NCBI GenBank assembly: GCA_922989275.2
Contig: OV277858.1
Coordinates: 992,001-1,056,000, forward strand
Source of the DNA: Gari tellinella
Lineage: Eukaryota > Mollusca > Bivalvia > Cardiida > Psammobiidae
DNA: 64,000 bases
Reading direction: 5' to 3'
Made by a program: the position numbers and the translations under genes
Notes under the pieces: model-generated
The model's input: only the letters and a program-made list of their open reading frames with translations
What the model was told of the DNA's origin: nothing
The model's database searches: none
In this document: piece after piece, positions 1 to 11,051 of the stretch
Numbering within the stretch: position 1 is the first letter of the stretch
Layout: each line of letters opens with the position of its first letter

Positions 1-143
1 CGTATCTTTGTCCGACCAAGGACAAATTTGCCATCTTTTCTCACCGCTCTGTACAATTTTTCCACACCACCATAGGCTCCGGCGTGACTGGGATCGTAGT
101 AAAGGCTGGCAAGATACTCCTCGTAGTTCATAGGCGAAGCCAT
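1..143 (-). CDS. Retrovirus-like integrase, N-terminal 47 codons (cut by window edge)
   Basis: An open frame starts at the ATG at 143-141 and runs without a stop off the left edge. It begins MASPMNYEEYL, followed by a stretch ending in a basic segment (KLYRAVRKDGKF). From memory of the family, this opening resembles the N-terminus of the retrovirus-like integrases of Polinton/Maverick elements; the DDE core would lie outside the window. The start overlaps the end of the upstream small gene by 16 bases, as in compact viral operons. Its position beside a protein-primed polymerase and a packaging ATPase supports the call. The catalytic residues cannot be seen here, so function is inferred from context and N-terminal resemblance only. 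Confidence 0.6.
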   Translation of the reverse strand, partial: MASPMNYEEYLASLYYDPSHAGAYGGVEKLYRAVRKDGKFVLGRTKI

Positions 144-694
144 TTGATTTTCTTTCTATCGGGCTCTTTGGAAGAAGCGCTTTTTTCTTCGCTGATAGAC
201 TGTCGTTTAACTGGAATACCCGGAGGTGGGGGTATATTGCCCCTTCCTGTCTGCCGTCTGGTCCCAGCCGCCAACAAACTGATAGGAACGTTGAGGTCTG
301 ACAAACGCTTGCCAAATGCTTCTCGGCCCTCAGGATGAAAGTCTTTATAATCTTTGACGTGTACCTTAATGAGATCGACGATATTGGAACCTGGGATCGC
401 TATTTCCTCCAATGTCACCTCTCCTTTGTCATTCCAAGTAACGTGGGGACGAATGTAATATAACAAGCTTCGCACTCTGTTCTGCATGGTTTTAGGAAAT
501 TGCGGTATCAGTTCTTCCGAAACACTCATTTCTGTCGCAGGTGGTTTTTCTGAACTCGTTTCCATCCTATCCAGTGTAGTCTCTTCTAGCTCGGGTTCTA
601 AGCTAGGTTTAGAAACAGTCGAAGAAGCGGTCCTTTGGCTGGCCGAAACTAAGCGCTGATATCGATCGTAAGGCAACAGTACCGATTTCTTCAT
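128..694 (-). CDS. Conserved hypothetical protein of a Polinton-like element (188 aa)
   Basis: The ATG overlaps the stop of the ATPase gene in an ATGA tetranucleotide (691-694), and the stop lies inside the start of the integrase-like gene, so the gene sits in a tightly packed minus-strand cluster. The protein opens with MKKSVLLPYDRYQRL. It then has a Ser/Glu-rich, probably disordered segment (about residues 16-65), and a denser region from about 65 to 140 containing a run of hydrophobic residues and TWNDKGE. It ends in a basic, proline-rich tail. No enzymatic motif, signal peptide or membrane segment is visible. Its place between a packaging ATPase and an integrase suggests a structural or DNA-associated role, but that is inference and the family name is not known to me. 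The frame is intact. Confidence 0.7.
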   Translation of the reverse strand: MKKSVLLPYDRYQRLVSASQRTASSTVSKPSLEPELEETTLDRMETSSEKPPATEMSVSEELIPQFPKTMQNRVRSLLYYIRPHVTWNDKGEVTLEEIAIPGSNIVDLIKVHVKDYKDFHPEGREAFGKRLSDLNVPISLLAAGTRRQTGRGNIPPPPGIPVKRQSISEEKSASSKEPDRKKIKWLRL

Positions 695-1332
695 ACCGGC
701 TGGTAGATAAAGGTATCTTCTCCACCAAACACCTTGGTCCGCACGCGATAAGCCTCTTCCGCTCCCGGTGAAAAGTCCAAAACCAAATAACCGTAAGGCT
801 GTGAGGTGGCGTCTTTATAAGCCTCCATGAGAAAGGCACTTTTCCCCAAGAACGCTTGTCTGCCCAAACACTGAAGCTGCGACATATCTCTCGGGTTTTT
901 CATCAACACGTACACGTGCGTATTCAGGTTGATCGTGCGACTGTGCTTGCCTTTGCAGTATAGATTTTGGTTGATATACAGCACGCTAAAATGAAGATGA
1001 TGCACCCCTTTCACAAACAGGCTTTCCATCTCTGATGATCCTGTCACGTCGCCCATCAAATCGTCCAAAATCACCAAGTTGCAGTGAGTCGGACACGATA
1101 ACTCTCTCAACATCTCCTCGGTCGGCAATCCTTGATGGAAAGACACGAAAGGCAACTCCTTTTCCATCTCTTCAAACAGGGGTTGAAAGATGCCGTAGCA
1201 ATACAGTACTTTTTCTGGAGGCCTGTCGAACATCAAATCTTTCTCACGTAGCAACCGAAACGTCCAAAATGACTTGCCACTCATGGTGGCCCCCGAAACG
1301 GCGATGGACGTACGTTCCGGAAATGGATACAT
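691..1332 (-). CDS. A32/FtsK-HerA-like DNA packaging ATPase of a Polinton-like element
   Basis: This 213-residue P-loop ATPase would pump element DNA into capsids. Visible motifs are a Walker A GATMSGKS at residues 14-21 and a Walker B NLVILDD at 85-91. LYINQN at about 118-123 follows, in the place of the third conserved motif of A32-type ATPases. The size fits the small packaging ATPases of Polintons/Mavericks and adintovirus-like elements. The ATG lies 43 bases downstream of the polymerase stop, and its TGA overlaps the next ATG. No frame damage is seen, in contrast to the polymerase upstream. Membership of the A32/HerA-FtsK group is from motif recognition; assignment to the Polinton lineage comes from the neighbours. 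Confidence 0.85.
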   Translation of the reverse strand: MYPFPERTSIAVSGATMSGKSFWTFRLLREKDLMFDRPPEKVLYCYGIFQPLFEEMEKELPFVSFHQGLPTEEMLRELSCPTHCNLVILDDLMGDVTGSSEMESLFVKGVHHLHFSVLYINQNLYCKGKHSRTINLNTHVYVLMKNPRDMSQLQCLGRQAFLGKSAFLMEAYKDATSQPYGYLVLDFSPGAEEAYRVRTKVFGGEDTFIYQPV

Positions 1333-1374
1333 CTTATTATGGTGTAGACTAGAAGCGTGTCTGCTTTTATACCA

Positions 1375-4300
1375 CTAATCTTCGAAATTGTTGGCCAGCA
1401 TGTCAATTAACTGTTGATCATTCACCTCAGGTACTTGCGGTTGAAGGGGACAGAGCGTAATGTCTAGAGGCTCGGTATGAATTCCGTCGTTCAGCACCTT
1501 TCTCTTACAGTACAAGTAAGAGAAACCCCGCCTTTCTTGGGTGTACGTAAAGATCGTGTTATTCCTCACACGAAAGCCTCGATTGAGTCCACTTTGAGCC
1601 TTGCGCGATGTCAGTACGCGACGAAACTGAGTCATCGGAGCCTTTACATGTCGCTTGCTTATGCCCTTGGAGCTGAATTTGAACTCATGGAGCTTTCTTG
1701 AGACATTGGGGTATCGCTTACGTTTGAGCTTCAGATAACGCCGCAGCAAATTAAATGCCGCTATCCGGGTCGTAGAGGGTTGGTAGACCTTTGTTTTCCT
1801 GACAATGTAAGTCTTGCTACACAAGCCAATCATCTCGTCCCCCTGATACTCGAGCTTGAAAAGTCCAGGGGTTCGCTTGTCGTACTTGGTGTGTTTAGAG
1901 CAGCACGTGCGCGGAAACCAGTGTTGTTTAGCATCGGCCTCTATCTCAGTATCGTTGCAAAATCTCTCCAACCCTTGCTCATACTTTTGACGCATCTCGG
2001 GCTTGATGACGTCTTCCAGACTGGATCCCGAAATGGCCATATAGGCGCTGTGGGTATCCATCTCGCAGTATTCGAAATCTGCTTGATCGACGTACACATC
2101 CATAAAGTCGTAATAGAATTCGAGCATTCGAAGCTTCGCGTACTGCAAGATGAAATAGCCCAATTGAATAGGCAAATCCAGTTGAATTTTCTTCTTGGCC
2201 ATCTGAATCTCGTAATACTGCTCTTCTTCGTCCAAGCAATCGAGACTTCGAAATCGAGGCTCATTTACTTTAAGGCAGGTCTCGTTTTCCCCTTGCACGT
2301 ATTCGATGTCTCGATGTTTGGTCTTGTCCATGATCATAGACCCGTAACCAGAATTGCCGATGACTTTCATCGTATCTGCGATAATGGATGTCGCTGGGTC
2401 CCTGTCGCCTTCCCGACGTGCTTGGCTGACTTCAGTCACGAATTGGCGAAAGCATCGCTGAGCTTGAAACTCGACGACTTGGTAAATACGAGTGACTTGC
2501 AGTCCATGGTTCAAGTACCATCGGAGCAGAGGTGTGGCCAGTAAAATTTGTTGAGCCCTCATGGCCCCTACAAGCAGGCGTCTAGGTTTATCCGAGAGAT
2601 GGTTTTCCCAAATATGAGTCTGCATGTGTTCACCCATATCGTCAAAGGTCACTTCCGTGTTACAGAAAATCGGGGTCATTTCCCGAAAGTAGTCGTAGGG
2701 GGACATCTCAGGCTGTTGATGACAATACCACGGCCATTCATCCGGAACGTAAATATCCACCTCGACCATGCCGAATAAGCTCTCTTCGACCACGCCTCGC
2801 AAGATCACGTCTTCACTTATCTTGCCTTTGTGCAGGCGAAAGAACGACGATTTCGTAGCGTCAATGAAATCGTAGATCTCCAGGTTGCGGCGGCAGAATT
2901 GTCGAAACTCGCATTCCCACATTTCAATGAGATGTTGCTTGCTGCGGATGAAATTTGAAATCTCGAGCGTTTTTAGGTATTTGCCGGCTCTGGATGCTTT
3001 CCACTTGTCGTCTTTAATGCCTCGGGTAATCTCGCAGTCATGTCCGTGCCAGTAACACCCGTGAAATTGAAAAACCGTGGGTTTCTCCTCTGGGTGCGAA
3101 GCTTTCGCGTAGCCGTCCACTGGATATCGACCTACTCGAACTTCACGTCCCGTATTCAATTTATGTTCAATTTGAATACCGTGAATATGGGCCATCCAAT
3201 CCATCCAATAGTAGGCAGCCATGTACTTATCTCTGACCTCGGGTCGAAAATTGTTTTCCGCCAGTCGACGAATGAACGAACCCACAGGCATAGACTGCCC
3301 GATAGACTGCAGGTAGAGAGCATTGGCATCAAACCCGAGAATAGATCGACAGAGCTTTTGACCGCGGATTAAGGTCTCTCCAGCGCAATGATGTCTGGTG
3401 AAGATAATGCTGGGACCTCCGACGATGTTTGACTTGACTGTGTGATAAAGATCGGCGTTGTTGCTGTCGAATAACGCGAAATTGGCCATTTCTTCTTTAG
3501 CCGTTCGAAACAGCAACTGTCTGGCGATGCCTGGGACGGATATGGCGGTTTTGAAAACGTCAATGTTTTTCTCAAAGTAGAACTGTTGGAACCGTTCGAT
3601 CGCCTCTACGAATGGTTGGACATCGAGGTTGTTGTACCACACAAGAAAGTCTCGAAAGGTGGTCATCTCACGTTCTTGCCACACTGCCTGACATAATTCG
3701 TACTCGGCCTCTGAAATGTTGCTCCCTTTCAGCTGGCTATAGAAGCAGGCATGATCCGGTAAAGTCGGGCAGTCTAGTTTGTCCGCAGAATCGAACCATT
3801 CGTAACAGAAGAAACCCTTTTGCTCGGCGACTCCATAAGCTTTTAGAAAGCCTGCGTAGGATGAGCCAGCTGCCAAGTACTGGGACATGTCCAGGAACTT
3901 GAACTGTTCTGTGGCGATGCACGCGTACGCGTTGACCTTCTTGACGACAAAGGCTTTCTTAGACTCATGCATCTGGAGGTATTTGGCCAGGCTCCGTTTT
4001 ATCAGGTTCAGGTCATACTTGGCTGAGTTGAATCCGAGTACGGGGACTTGAGACATGTAGGTCTCCATTTGGGCGTAAACTTTCTGAAGGGGGTGGGTAT
4101 ATTTGTTGGTTTCTTTATCGTCTCCCGCGGTTTCCTCAGCCATAGTCTCATTCTCAATTTGTAAAAGCTCATTCTCTATTGACCTATCTTGGTTGATCTT
4201 ATCGTCGATGGCCTGCAATACCCAATCCCATTTAGCTTCGGCCAATTCGTATACTGTATACGCGATAATACTCATAGCCGAGACCATCTGCTGAACCAAA

Positions 4301-6351
4301 TGGTCGGGGTTAGAATTCACCAGGCAGTGGGGTTCGCGATGTCAGTCCACGTTGCTGCAGACCGAAACACTAATAGGGATGTGTTGCTGGGTCCATGCCA
4401 AAGACTCCGTGGGCGGATCATCAACATTTTGTAGGATAGCTTCAAAGTCATAGCAGATAAACCAGGGGAATGTGCGGTCTTCGCTGGGCACGTCGATCCC
4501 ATATTGGTCCAACTGCTCGAAAATACTCTCCTTCAAGCGATGAAAGCCTCCAGGAAACACGTATTTCGTCTTGTTGGTGTATATTCGCTGGTGGGTATGG
4601 AGGTGACCAGCATGATCAAAGTGGCGATCACACGTCAAACACTGATATTTCTGGGCGTATTGGGCAAACTTTCGAATGTAAGACATGTGATTCTCAAACA
4701 AATTGACATACATTGTTTTCTCGTGTTGTCCTCTCGATTTGTAGACTGAGCGTGCGAATCCGTCTTCCTGCATGGAGTAGGCTTCGAGACTCACGCCGAA
4801 CATATTTTCAAATACGGGGATTTCGTCAAACGTCAACCCATCAAAGTTATTTTCTTCTTTGTCTCCCATCCATTGACGCCAATAGTCTTGAGCGGGCCCT
4901 TCGATAGCTTTGATACCGTACTCCCTGTGCAAAGCCAGACAACGAAAGGCACAGAGCTGGTCCTTATAGGGCTTGCCAGTGTGTTGATTTGTGACCAGTG
5001 GGTAGAGGCTGTCCTTTTTTAAAAGGAAGTCGGGCAACGGACCTTGACCAATGGGGTAGTGAGTGCTCCACACCGGAAATCGGACGTTAGTGACTAACAC
5101 GGGAATCCATTTCGTATCGGGTCGGTTCCTCAATAACTCGGCCGTAATATCTTTCAGTTCCAGTAGTCTGCGGAGGCGCTGGAGATCGGTTCTTCTGGAG
5201 AGGTAGAGCGCTCGTTCGAGAATCCCACTGTTAGTGTAGGGGACGAAATATCTATACTGCCCCGACTCTCGGTTGCGAAGAATGACTCCAAACACCAGGT
5301 TAAGGCGAAAGGCGTGATGTTGTTGTCTAAATATAGTGTCGGCGTAGTCTATGATCTGGTTGATACTGACCTCGTTGTTTAACGGGAAGTTGTATACAGA
5401 CTGGATGGGGCCTAGTCTGTGCGGTTGAAGAATAAGCGGGGTATTAGTCTCGTAGATTTCGCGCAAAGCTTCATCGGACGTACCGTCTTCGTGCTGCCAT
5501 GGTGCCAAAGCATACTGACCCCACGGACGTCGCTGCAGGGCTCCGCCAACTTGGTAGTGCGCTCGCATACCGTGGAGATAGAGGTCGTGTCGATTATCAA
5601 AAGTGTCAGCACATCGACGACAACGGGTTGTTTACAGGGCGCTGTTGTGGTACTGGATTTAGAGGACTTTGATTTGCTAGTGGCCGGAATGTGTGGAGGT
5701 GGATTCTTTCCTGTACGATCTCCTACGGCGTGATCTCTGGCGTGCCATTGTTGATGACTTCGAAGCCCCTGGGCAGACGAACACCTCTTTAGGCACTGGG
5801 GGCACACATGGCTGGTCTCGCCATCGCAGATTTCCTCGTGGCGGCAAGCGTTGCTAATGTACTTGAAGGCTTTCTTACATTTCCCGCAGCGAGGGGTGCG
5901 TTTCTCATGTTCCGCTCGAATGTGCCTCAGTAGGCTACTTTTTGCCGTGTAGACTTTGGGACAGTGGCGACACGCATGACGGTTCGTTGACTGATCTTCG
6001 GGAGCATGCTGAAATGAAAAAGAAAGGTTGAACATTAACAAATCCACATTTCAGTCCCTCTGTATAATTGTGCATTTTTACTATCTACAGAGAAAAGAAA
6101 GTTTTGACTCACTGCTGTTTGGTGGATATCTCTATTTAAGATTTAAGAAGCGTGTTTATTAATGTGATATGATAGTATTTAATACAATTTTATATCAGTA
6201 ATAATCCTATTGGTTAAAACATATTATGGTGTAATCTTAATCTACTTACGAGAGCAGAACATCGGTCTTGTTTACGGTGACTTTCCTCGTGTTGACGCAG
6301 TGCTTTGGTGTCTTTAAAGAATTCGCCACACCATTTGCAAGGTCGGGCCAT
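1375..6351 (-). pseudogene. Protein-primed family B DNA polymerase with C2H2 fingers, broken
   Basis: The gene runs from a short exon (6351-6250), across an intron (6249-6009), into a long exon ending at the TAG at 1375-1377. The N-terminus has several C2H2-type fingers (CKWCGEFF in exon 1; three more between about 5.75 and 5.98 kb). Then come Exo I (YDFEA, about 4.45 kb), Exo II (GFNSAKYDLN, about 4.03 kb), a VSR-endonuclease-like FHGCYWHGH segment (about 3.05 kb), Pol motif A (FDANALYL, about 3.33 kb), motif B (GNSGYG, about 2.35 kb) and motif C (about 2.06 kb). Three lesions are visible. The reading frame changes between about 5.58 and 5.64 kb (frameshift or missed splice). A single in-frame TGA at 4344-4342 splits the exonuclease domain. 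Motif C reads DTH where the family has DTD, removing a catalytic aspartate. The C-terminal part remains open for over 970 codons, so inactivation may be recent. Confidence 0.85.
6009..6249 (-). other. Spliceosomal intron in the polymerase gene
   Basis: On the minus strand exon 1 ends ...GCTCTC followed by GTAAGTAG, a consensus donor (G at 6249). The acceptor is a pyrimidine-rich tract ending TTTCATTTCAG, with AG at 6010-6009. Both exon edges fall between codons (phase 0), so the finger-encoding exon 1 joins the finger-rich exon 2 in frame. An acceptor-like sequence (CTAATTCATTGCAG) also lies directly before the ATG at 6351, which predicts a further 5' untranslated exon to the right. No transcript was available to confirm this. 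Confidence 0.75.
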
Positions 6352-9300
6352 CTGCAATGAATTAGTTGAAAACGTTTTATTCCATTTTACGATACGAACA
6401 GTGAACATACTTTGCTATTTGTTAAAACAAACAAACAAAAGAAAAAAAATATCTAAGGTTTGTTTTTGTTGTGTTTCTTCAAACACACATGGCAATTAAG
6501 ACCCCCAAAAGACAGCTTTTTATTTATTTATAAAACAAGAAAAAATTCGATAGACTAAATAAACCTACAAAACATTCACATGCAAAGGTATACCTTTTCA
6601 TCTATGAGACACATAGCACTAGTTGCATCGGTCACGCGATTTCATCCAACAGAATGAATTGCTTACGAAGATAAATTTTGGCACTCTAATTATTCCACTT
6701 TCCACTGGACCAAGAATACAAAGGTAACATGCTCAAACGTTTAATGTAAAAACCTTTTGAACGACCCTCACAGACTTAAAAAACATTATGATCAGCCCTC
6801 TTTTGCAATTTTTTCAAATTTAGGTATACCAATCTTATTGTAAAAACTTTTTGAACGACCCTCACAGAATTAAAACATTATGATCAGCCCTCTTTATCTT
6901 TTTTATTTTATTTTTTTATTTTATTTTTATTTATTTATTTATTTTTTTATTATTTTTTTCGCGGGCGAAAGAGATCAGAAAAGACACTCAACTATAACAC
7001 TCTCCCTTATTTTAAAAACCGCAAATGTCTTCTTAAATGAGAAGAGAACTAAAATAATAACTGGTTGGTTTTTTTATTGTTTTTTTGTTTTCTTCTTATT
7101 TTTAAACATTGCAGCGATAATGATTTTTGGCAACCTGAATTAACGTTGAAAGACGACACATTTCGAAAAACATTTTTCATAATTTATTCAATGACCACTG
7201 ATGCGCTATGTTGAAAATAAGAAAAGTATTGTAAAACCAAATAACTACTTACCTTAGCTCGGTTTATATTCCCCCAAAAGAAACACAATGTAAACTTTTC
7301 AAAATGTTAGCTAATCCTTTCTGTTACAAACGTGACTAGTCCAGTCGACGGTCTAAGTTTGTCTGCCTCTAAAATCCAAAACGTCTCTAGTTATTTTAGG
7401 CAAAATACTTTTCATCAATTACAGTATAGTCTCTCTACACCGAGTATATGATGACGATGACTCTTTGTAAAACTGATGGTCGCAGGTACAAACTTGCACC
7501 CATGCTCTTTTGATAACCAAACAACACATTTGTTATCTGAATTCAACAGTCACCTTTGTTCAATGGTCATTGCGTCATTAATTCTAAGTTCCGCATAATA
7601 GCGACTTCACTGTCTATGTATTATGACTATCTTTTTCGAATAAGATTAATGTCGAAAGGTATAACTTGATACGGAGCTGTCAAATGATATAATATATTCA
7701 AATTAAATCAGATTATTCTTTTCAAATTGTAAAGAATCCAATTTATTTTTTAATGAAAATAACAGTCAAAATGACAACGTTTTCAGATCAAGGTAAACTT
7801 GGCAACAAATTGTTGGCGAGCTTTTTACCCCCTCTGCCATCTGCTTTAAAAGTGTTGTCTGTAAGATCATTTCAAAGTTGGATTTAAGGTATGACTTCAA
7901 AAATAATAAAACGAGTGTCCAATAGTTTGGATTCTGGCTGCTTACGCGATCTGGATCCAAACTGTTTGCAAAGTTGACCTTAAACGAGCTGGCGATATAA
8001 GGGCCGAAAATGAAGACATGTGTACCAGTCGGCTAAAGGGTAATTTTATATAAATATAACATTTATTTACAACATTTTCGCTATAAAATGACTATAGCTA
8101 TTTACTTTTTTTTTCTTTTTTCTTTTTTTACTCGGTTGATACTAATAGTGACTGTCTATATGTGTGTATGTCTCTTATAGGTAGGAAATGATCAGATAAC
8201 GTCGTCATTTTAGACGCACAATCCTAGTTGTCTTGGCTTTTTAAAAACCGGTACCACGTTAAATGAAGCAGGCGACACTTTGTAGTATCATTTCCCTCAC
8301 TGAGAGGTGAATTCAACGCTTCAAAACACACGTTTATATACAGTTTATCAAAGGAGTTATATATCGGATACTCGACAAAACAGTGACTCCTTCACAAAAA
8401 ACCCTATACATTTACGCAGTCTATTGTTACTCTTAATGGTATACATCCATCTTTAGATTACAATAAAAGCTTCTCCGCGAGTAAGAGTCGCCTTCCTTTA
8501 CAGGATGGGTTAAGTTTTATAGTGAACGAGAAGTTGGTAGATGTTTGGCATTATACATGTAACGTAAGAATACGGGTCTAACTGTCGTTTAACATTTTAC
8601 ACTTTTAGCGGCGAATTTAAAACTATTAAACCCATGTGGCTAAATACGTGTTTTACTTGTTTTCTACACACGGCGTATATCGGTCTAAAACAGTTTATGC
8701 TATACTGTAGAGGTTTTGTCGGACTGCATCTCTATTCGTTCGTCCGTCCGAATTTAATTAAACCCTTCTTTGTGCTCGCTTATCTCTTATTACGCTTCGG
8801 TGACAGTTTAATCTAAAACGTGAGGCACTAGACTTTAATGTCTAGGCATTTCGTAAAAATACTGATGAGGTCGTCACGCTCCGTTCCTATGGCCCGGGTG
8901 AACGCTGATCAACAAAATGCGTATATAAGTTTTCTACATAAAGTGTAGTCGGCTTAGAAAGAAAATAGCGAATGGTATAGAATTGTCAGTTACGGGGTCT
9001 ACCCTGTCCAGCATTAGTATGGCGGTAGTTTTGTTTTTGACTAGGATTGGACGCTAGCTAGAGACCTACAGACGCAGCGATACGCGCTGTATACGAGCTT
9101 GGAATTTGACAAAAAAATTAAATAAAATTCGATTCAAGAAAGAAAACGTCTGCGTGGTTAATCGTGCGCGAGATATTATCCCCCACCCCCCAATTCTCTG
9201 ACGGTTCCGTCGCAGTCCTCTCCGGTCCCTGGGGATGTGCGATCCCGATTATACGGGGTTTTGAACATAGCGAACATCAAACATCGATCGGGGAAGCTGG

Positions 9301-9640
9301 CGTCTGACATATACTACTGTGAAATGTACATTTCTTTTGTTATGAAAAAAAAATGACTTTTTGCCAAAACATTTTTTTTTATAGTTGGTAACATCTTTCT
9401 GAACGGCTTTATTCCAAAGGTTTTTCAATTTCTTAATGAGTGTTGCACAAGACTTACGGTCGTTAACTTTTTTTTCTGGGGGGGGGGGGGGGGGGGGGGT
9501 TCTTTCTAGAAAAAGAAGACGAAGAAAACGATAGATTACCTAAATGGGCACACATTTTGCTCGACTAGACACATACCACCTTTCACAAAAACTAAGATTA
9601 TCTGAGAGCTACCTTAAGCAAGATTATATGGGTTGTGTTA
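6352..9640. other. Non-coding AT-rich stretch right of the polymerase
   Basis: No gene is recognised. A 50-base segment is duplicated with a spacing of about 93 bases (near 6749 and 6842; shared core TTTTGAACGACCCTCACAGA). A T/A low-complexity tract (6895-6960) and T-rich runs near 8105 are present. A run of about 22 G residues lies near 9479-9500. No terminal repeat of the neighbouring Polinton-like element could be identified here. ORFs of up to 87 codons in the AT tract are compositional artefacts. Confidence 0.5.
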
Positions 9641-9977
9641 ACACTGCTACTTGCACGGTCATTTCAAATTAGATTTCAGCGGTGTTAAAGAAGTGTCTAT
9701 ACAAGTAATAAACAGTCTGGATCCAGACGACCAGGGCGTAAAATGACGTCTAATCTGGATCCAACTTGTCCCCAAAGTCGACTTTAGGCAGCCATGGCGA
9801 CAAAGTGGTCAGGCTAATTGCGGTAAAGTTTACCCTTCCATGGTCAAATTTATCATGAGGGTTTACCCCATCACCGCCGTATTGTCGTTCAATATTGTTG
9901 TCTGAATATTGCGTAAAAGTTGATTTTAGGGCAGTATATAACTGACGTTATTTCAAAACAATTGGCAAAAAGTGTGT

Positions 9978-10025
9978 ATCCTGATCAGACGCCGCGTTAC
10001 GCGTAACGCGGCGTCTGATCAGGAT
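9978..10025. repeat. 48-bp perfect palindrome (core of a hairpin MITE)
   Basis: The sequence starts ATCCTGATCAGACGCCGCG and is its own reverse complement over 48 bases, with ACGCGT at the centre. It is the best preserved of a family of GACGCC...GGCGTC hairpins in this window (others near 10870, 11564, 17868, 25537, 26018, 51905 and 63064). The surrounding sequence (about 9.83-10.08 kb) resembles the longer TTAA-flanked members but no clean ends were found. Confidence 0.85.
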
Positions 10026-10261
10026 CTTTTTTGGTAATTGCGCTTTATGACGTCATTGAGAGCGAAAGGGATACATTAGTTCAGTTCAAAATACGTCAAA
10101 ACAGAAATCAAAGAAAGAGAAACAGATACTATTTTTGAAGCAGACGGCAATGTAACACGTGATGGTTCGAGATTTGGGCACTGTAAAATGAATCCATATA
10201 CAATAATTTATTCAGCAGTCGAATAAGCTGGTGTTGAATGGCCGGATTACATTTCCCTTAA

Positions 10262-10474
10262 CCCTTTCAATTACTGATTATATATGCAAACAGTGTAGAT
10301 CCTGCTCAGAGGGCTCCTATAGGAGCCCTCTGATCAGGGTCTGCACTGTTTTGTATTTTCATTTGTTTTTGTTGTCATACAAAAATTTCAACAGTAGACT
10401 GATTTAAAAATCCTGTACTAGAAGAGTCCAAAAGGATAATAAATACCCACAAGAGAAATTTAGGGTTGAAAGGG
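10262..10474. mobile_element. TTAA-flanked hairpin MITE, CCCTTTCA-type (213 bp)
   Basis: TTAA stands on both sides (10258-10261 and 10475-10478). The ends are CCCTTTCAA and TTGAAAGGG, and a central hairpin GAGGGCTCC/GGAGCCCTC follows an ATCCTGCTCAG arm. TTAA target duplication with CCC at the tips is the hallmark of piggyBac-type transposons. No coding capacity is present, so it is a non-autonomous derivative. Confidence 0.75.
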
Positions 10475-10673
10475 TTAAAAATAAAGCGCTGGATGGGCGA
10501 GACGCTTTACGTTGACAATTAAATGATGATTTTCACATCTGATGAGAACCTGACTCTTGTGTGTTTATTAACACCAGCGTGATTTATAAGCAACAGAATC
10601 AGAAATTAATTAATGTAATACGACCTCTATTCAAATTGGTGTATACCACAATCCGTATTGTAACCTAGTGTAG

Positions 10674-11051
10674 CCCTTTCACTCACAAATATTTAACATT
10701 TTCGGCGTCAAATTATTCGGGAGATGTTTACCCCTTCGCCGCTTTAGTGTCGTCTGCTTCAGTATTGATGTTTCCATTAACGTTTCAAAGTAAGATTTCA
10801 GGTAGTATGCCGTAAGAAATATCGATAAGAGTGACAATCAGTTTGGATCCTGATCAGACGCCGCGTTACGCGTAACGCGGCGTCTGACCAGGATCAAAAA
10901 CTGTTTGCCATTTGTTTTGAAATTAAGTCAGTTATACTGCCTTAAGTCTAACTTTGAAACGATATTGTAGACACAAATATTGAAGCAGACGGCAATATGG
11001 CGGTGAAGGGGGGGGTGTAAAAACCTCACGATAAATTTGATCATGAAAGGG
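10674..11051. mobile_element. TTAA-type hairpin MITE, CCCTTTCA family (378 bp)
   Basis: The element starts CCCTTTCAC and ends TGAAAGGG followed by TTAA (11052-11055); the left TTAA is degraded to GTAG. The two arms are imperfect inverted copies of each other (TTCGCCGCTTTAGTGTCGTCTGCTTCA against the complement near 10990). The centre at 10846-10895 is a 50-bp GACGCC...GGCGTC palindrome with one mismatch. This is the longest and most complete copy of the family in the window. Confidence 0.7.

Noticed and set aside
1780..2544. 254-codon plus-strand ORF
   Set aside because: Antisense shadow of the polymerase gene, whose minus-strand reading carries the catalytic motifs.
6880..7143. 87-codon ORF with a hydrophobic, Phe/Tyr-rich start resembling a membrane protein
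   Set aside because: It lies in a T/A low-complexity tract that encodes Phe, Leu, Ile and Tyr by composition; no homologous features.
9479..9500. G-run as a quadruplex regulatory element
   Set aside because: A simple homopolymer of about 22 G, possibly length-variable or a sequencing artefact; nothing around it suggests a promoter.
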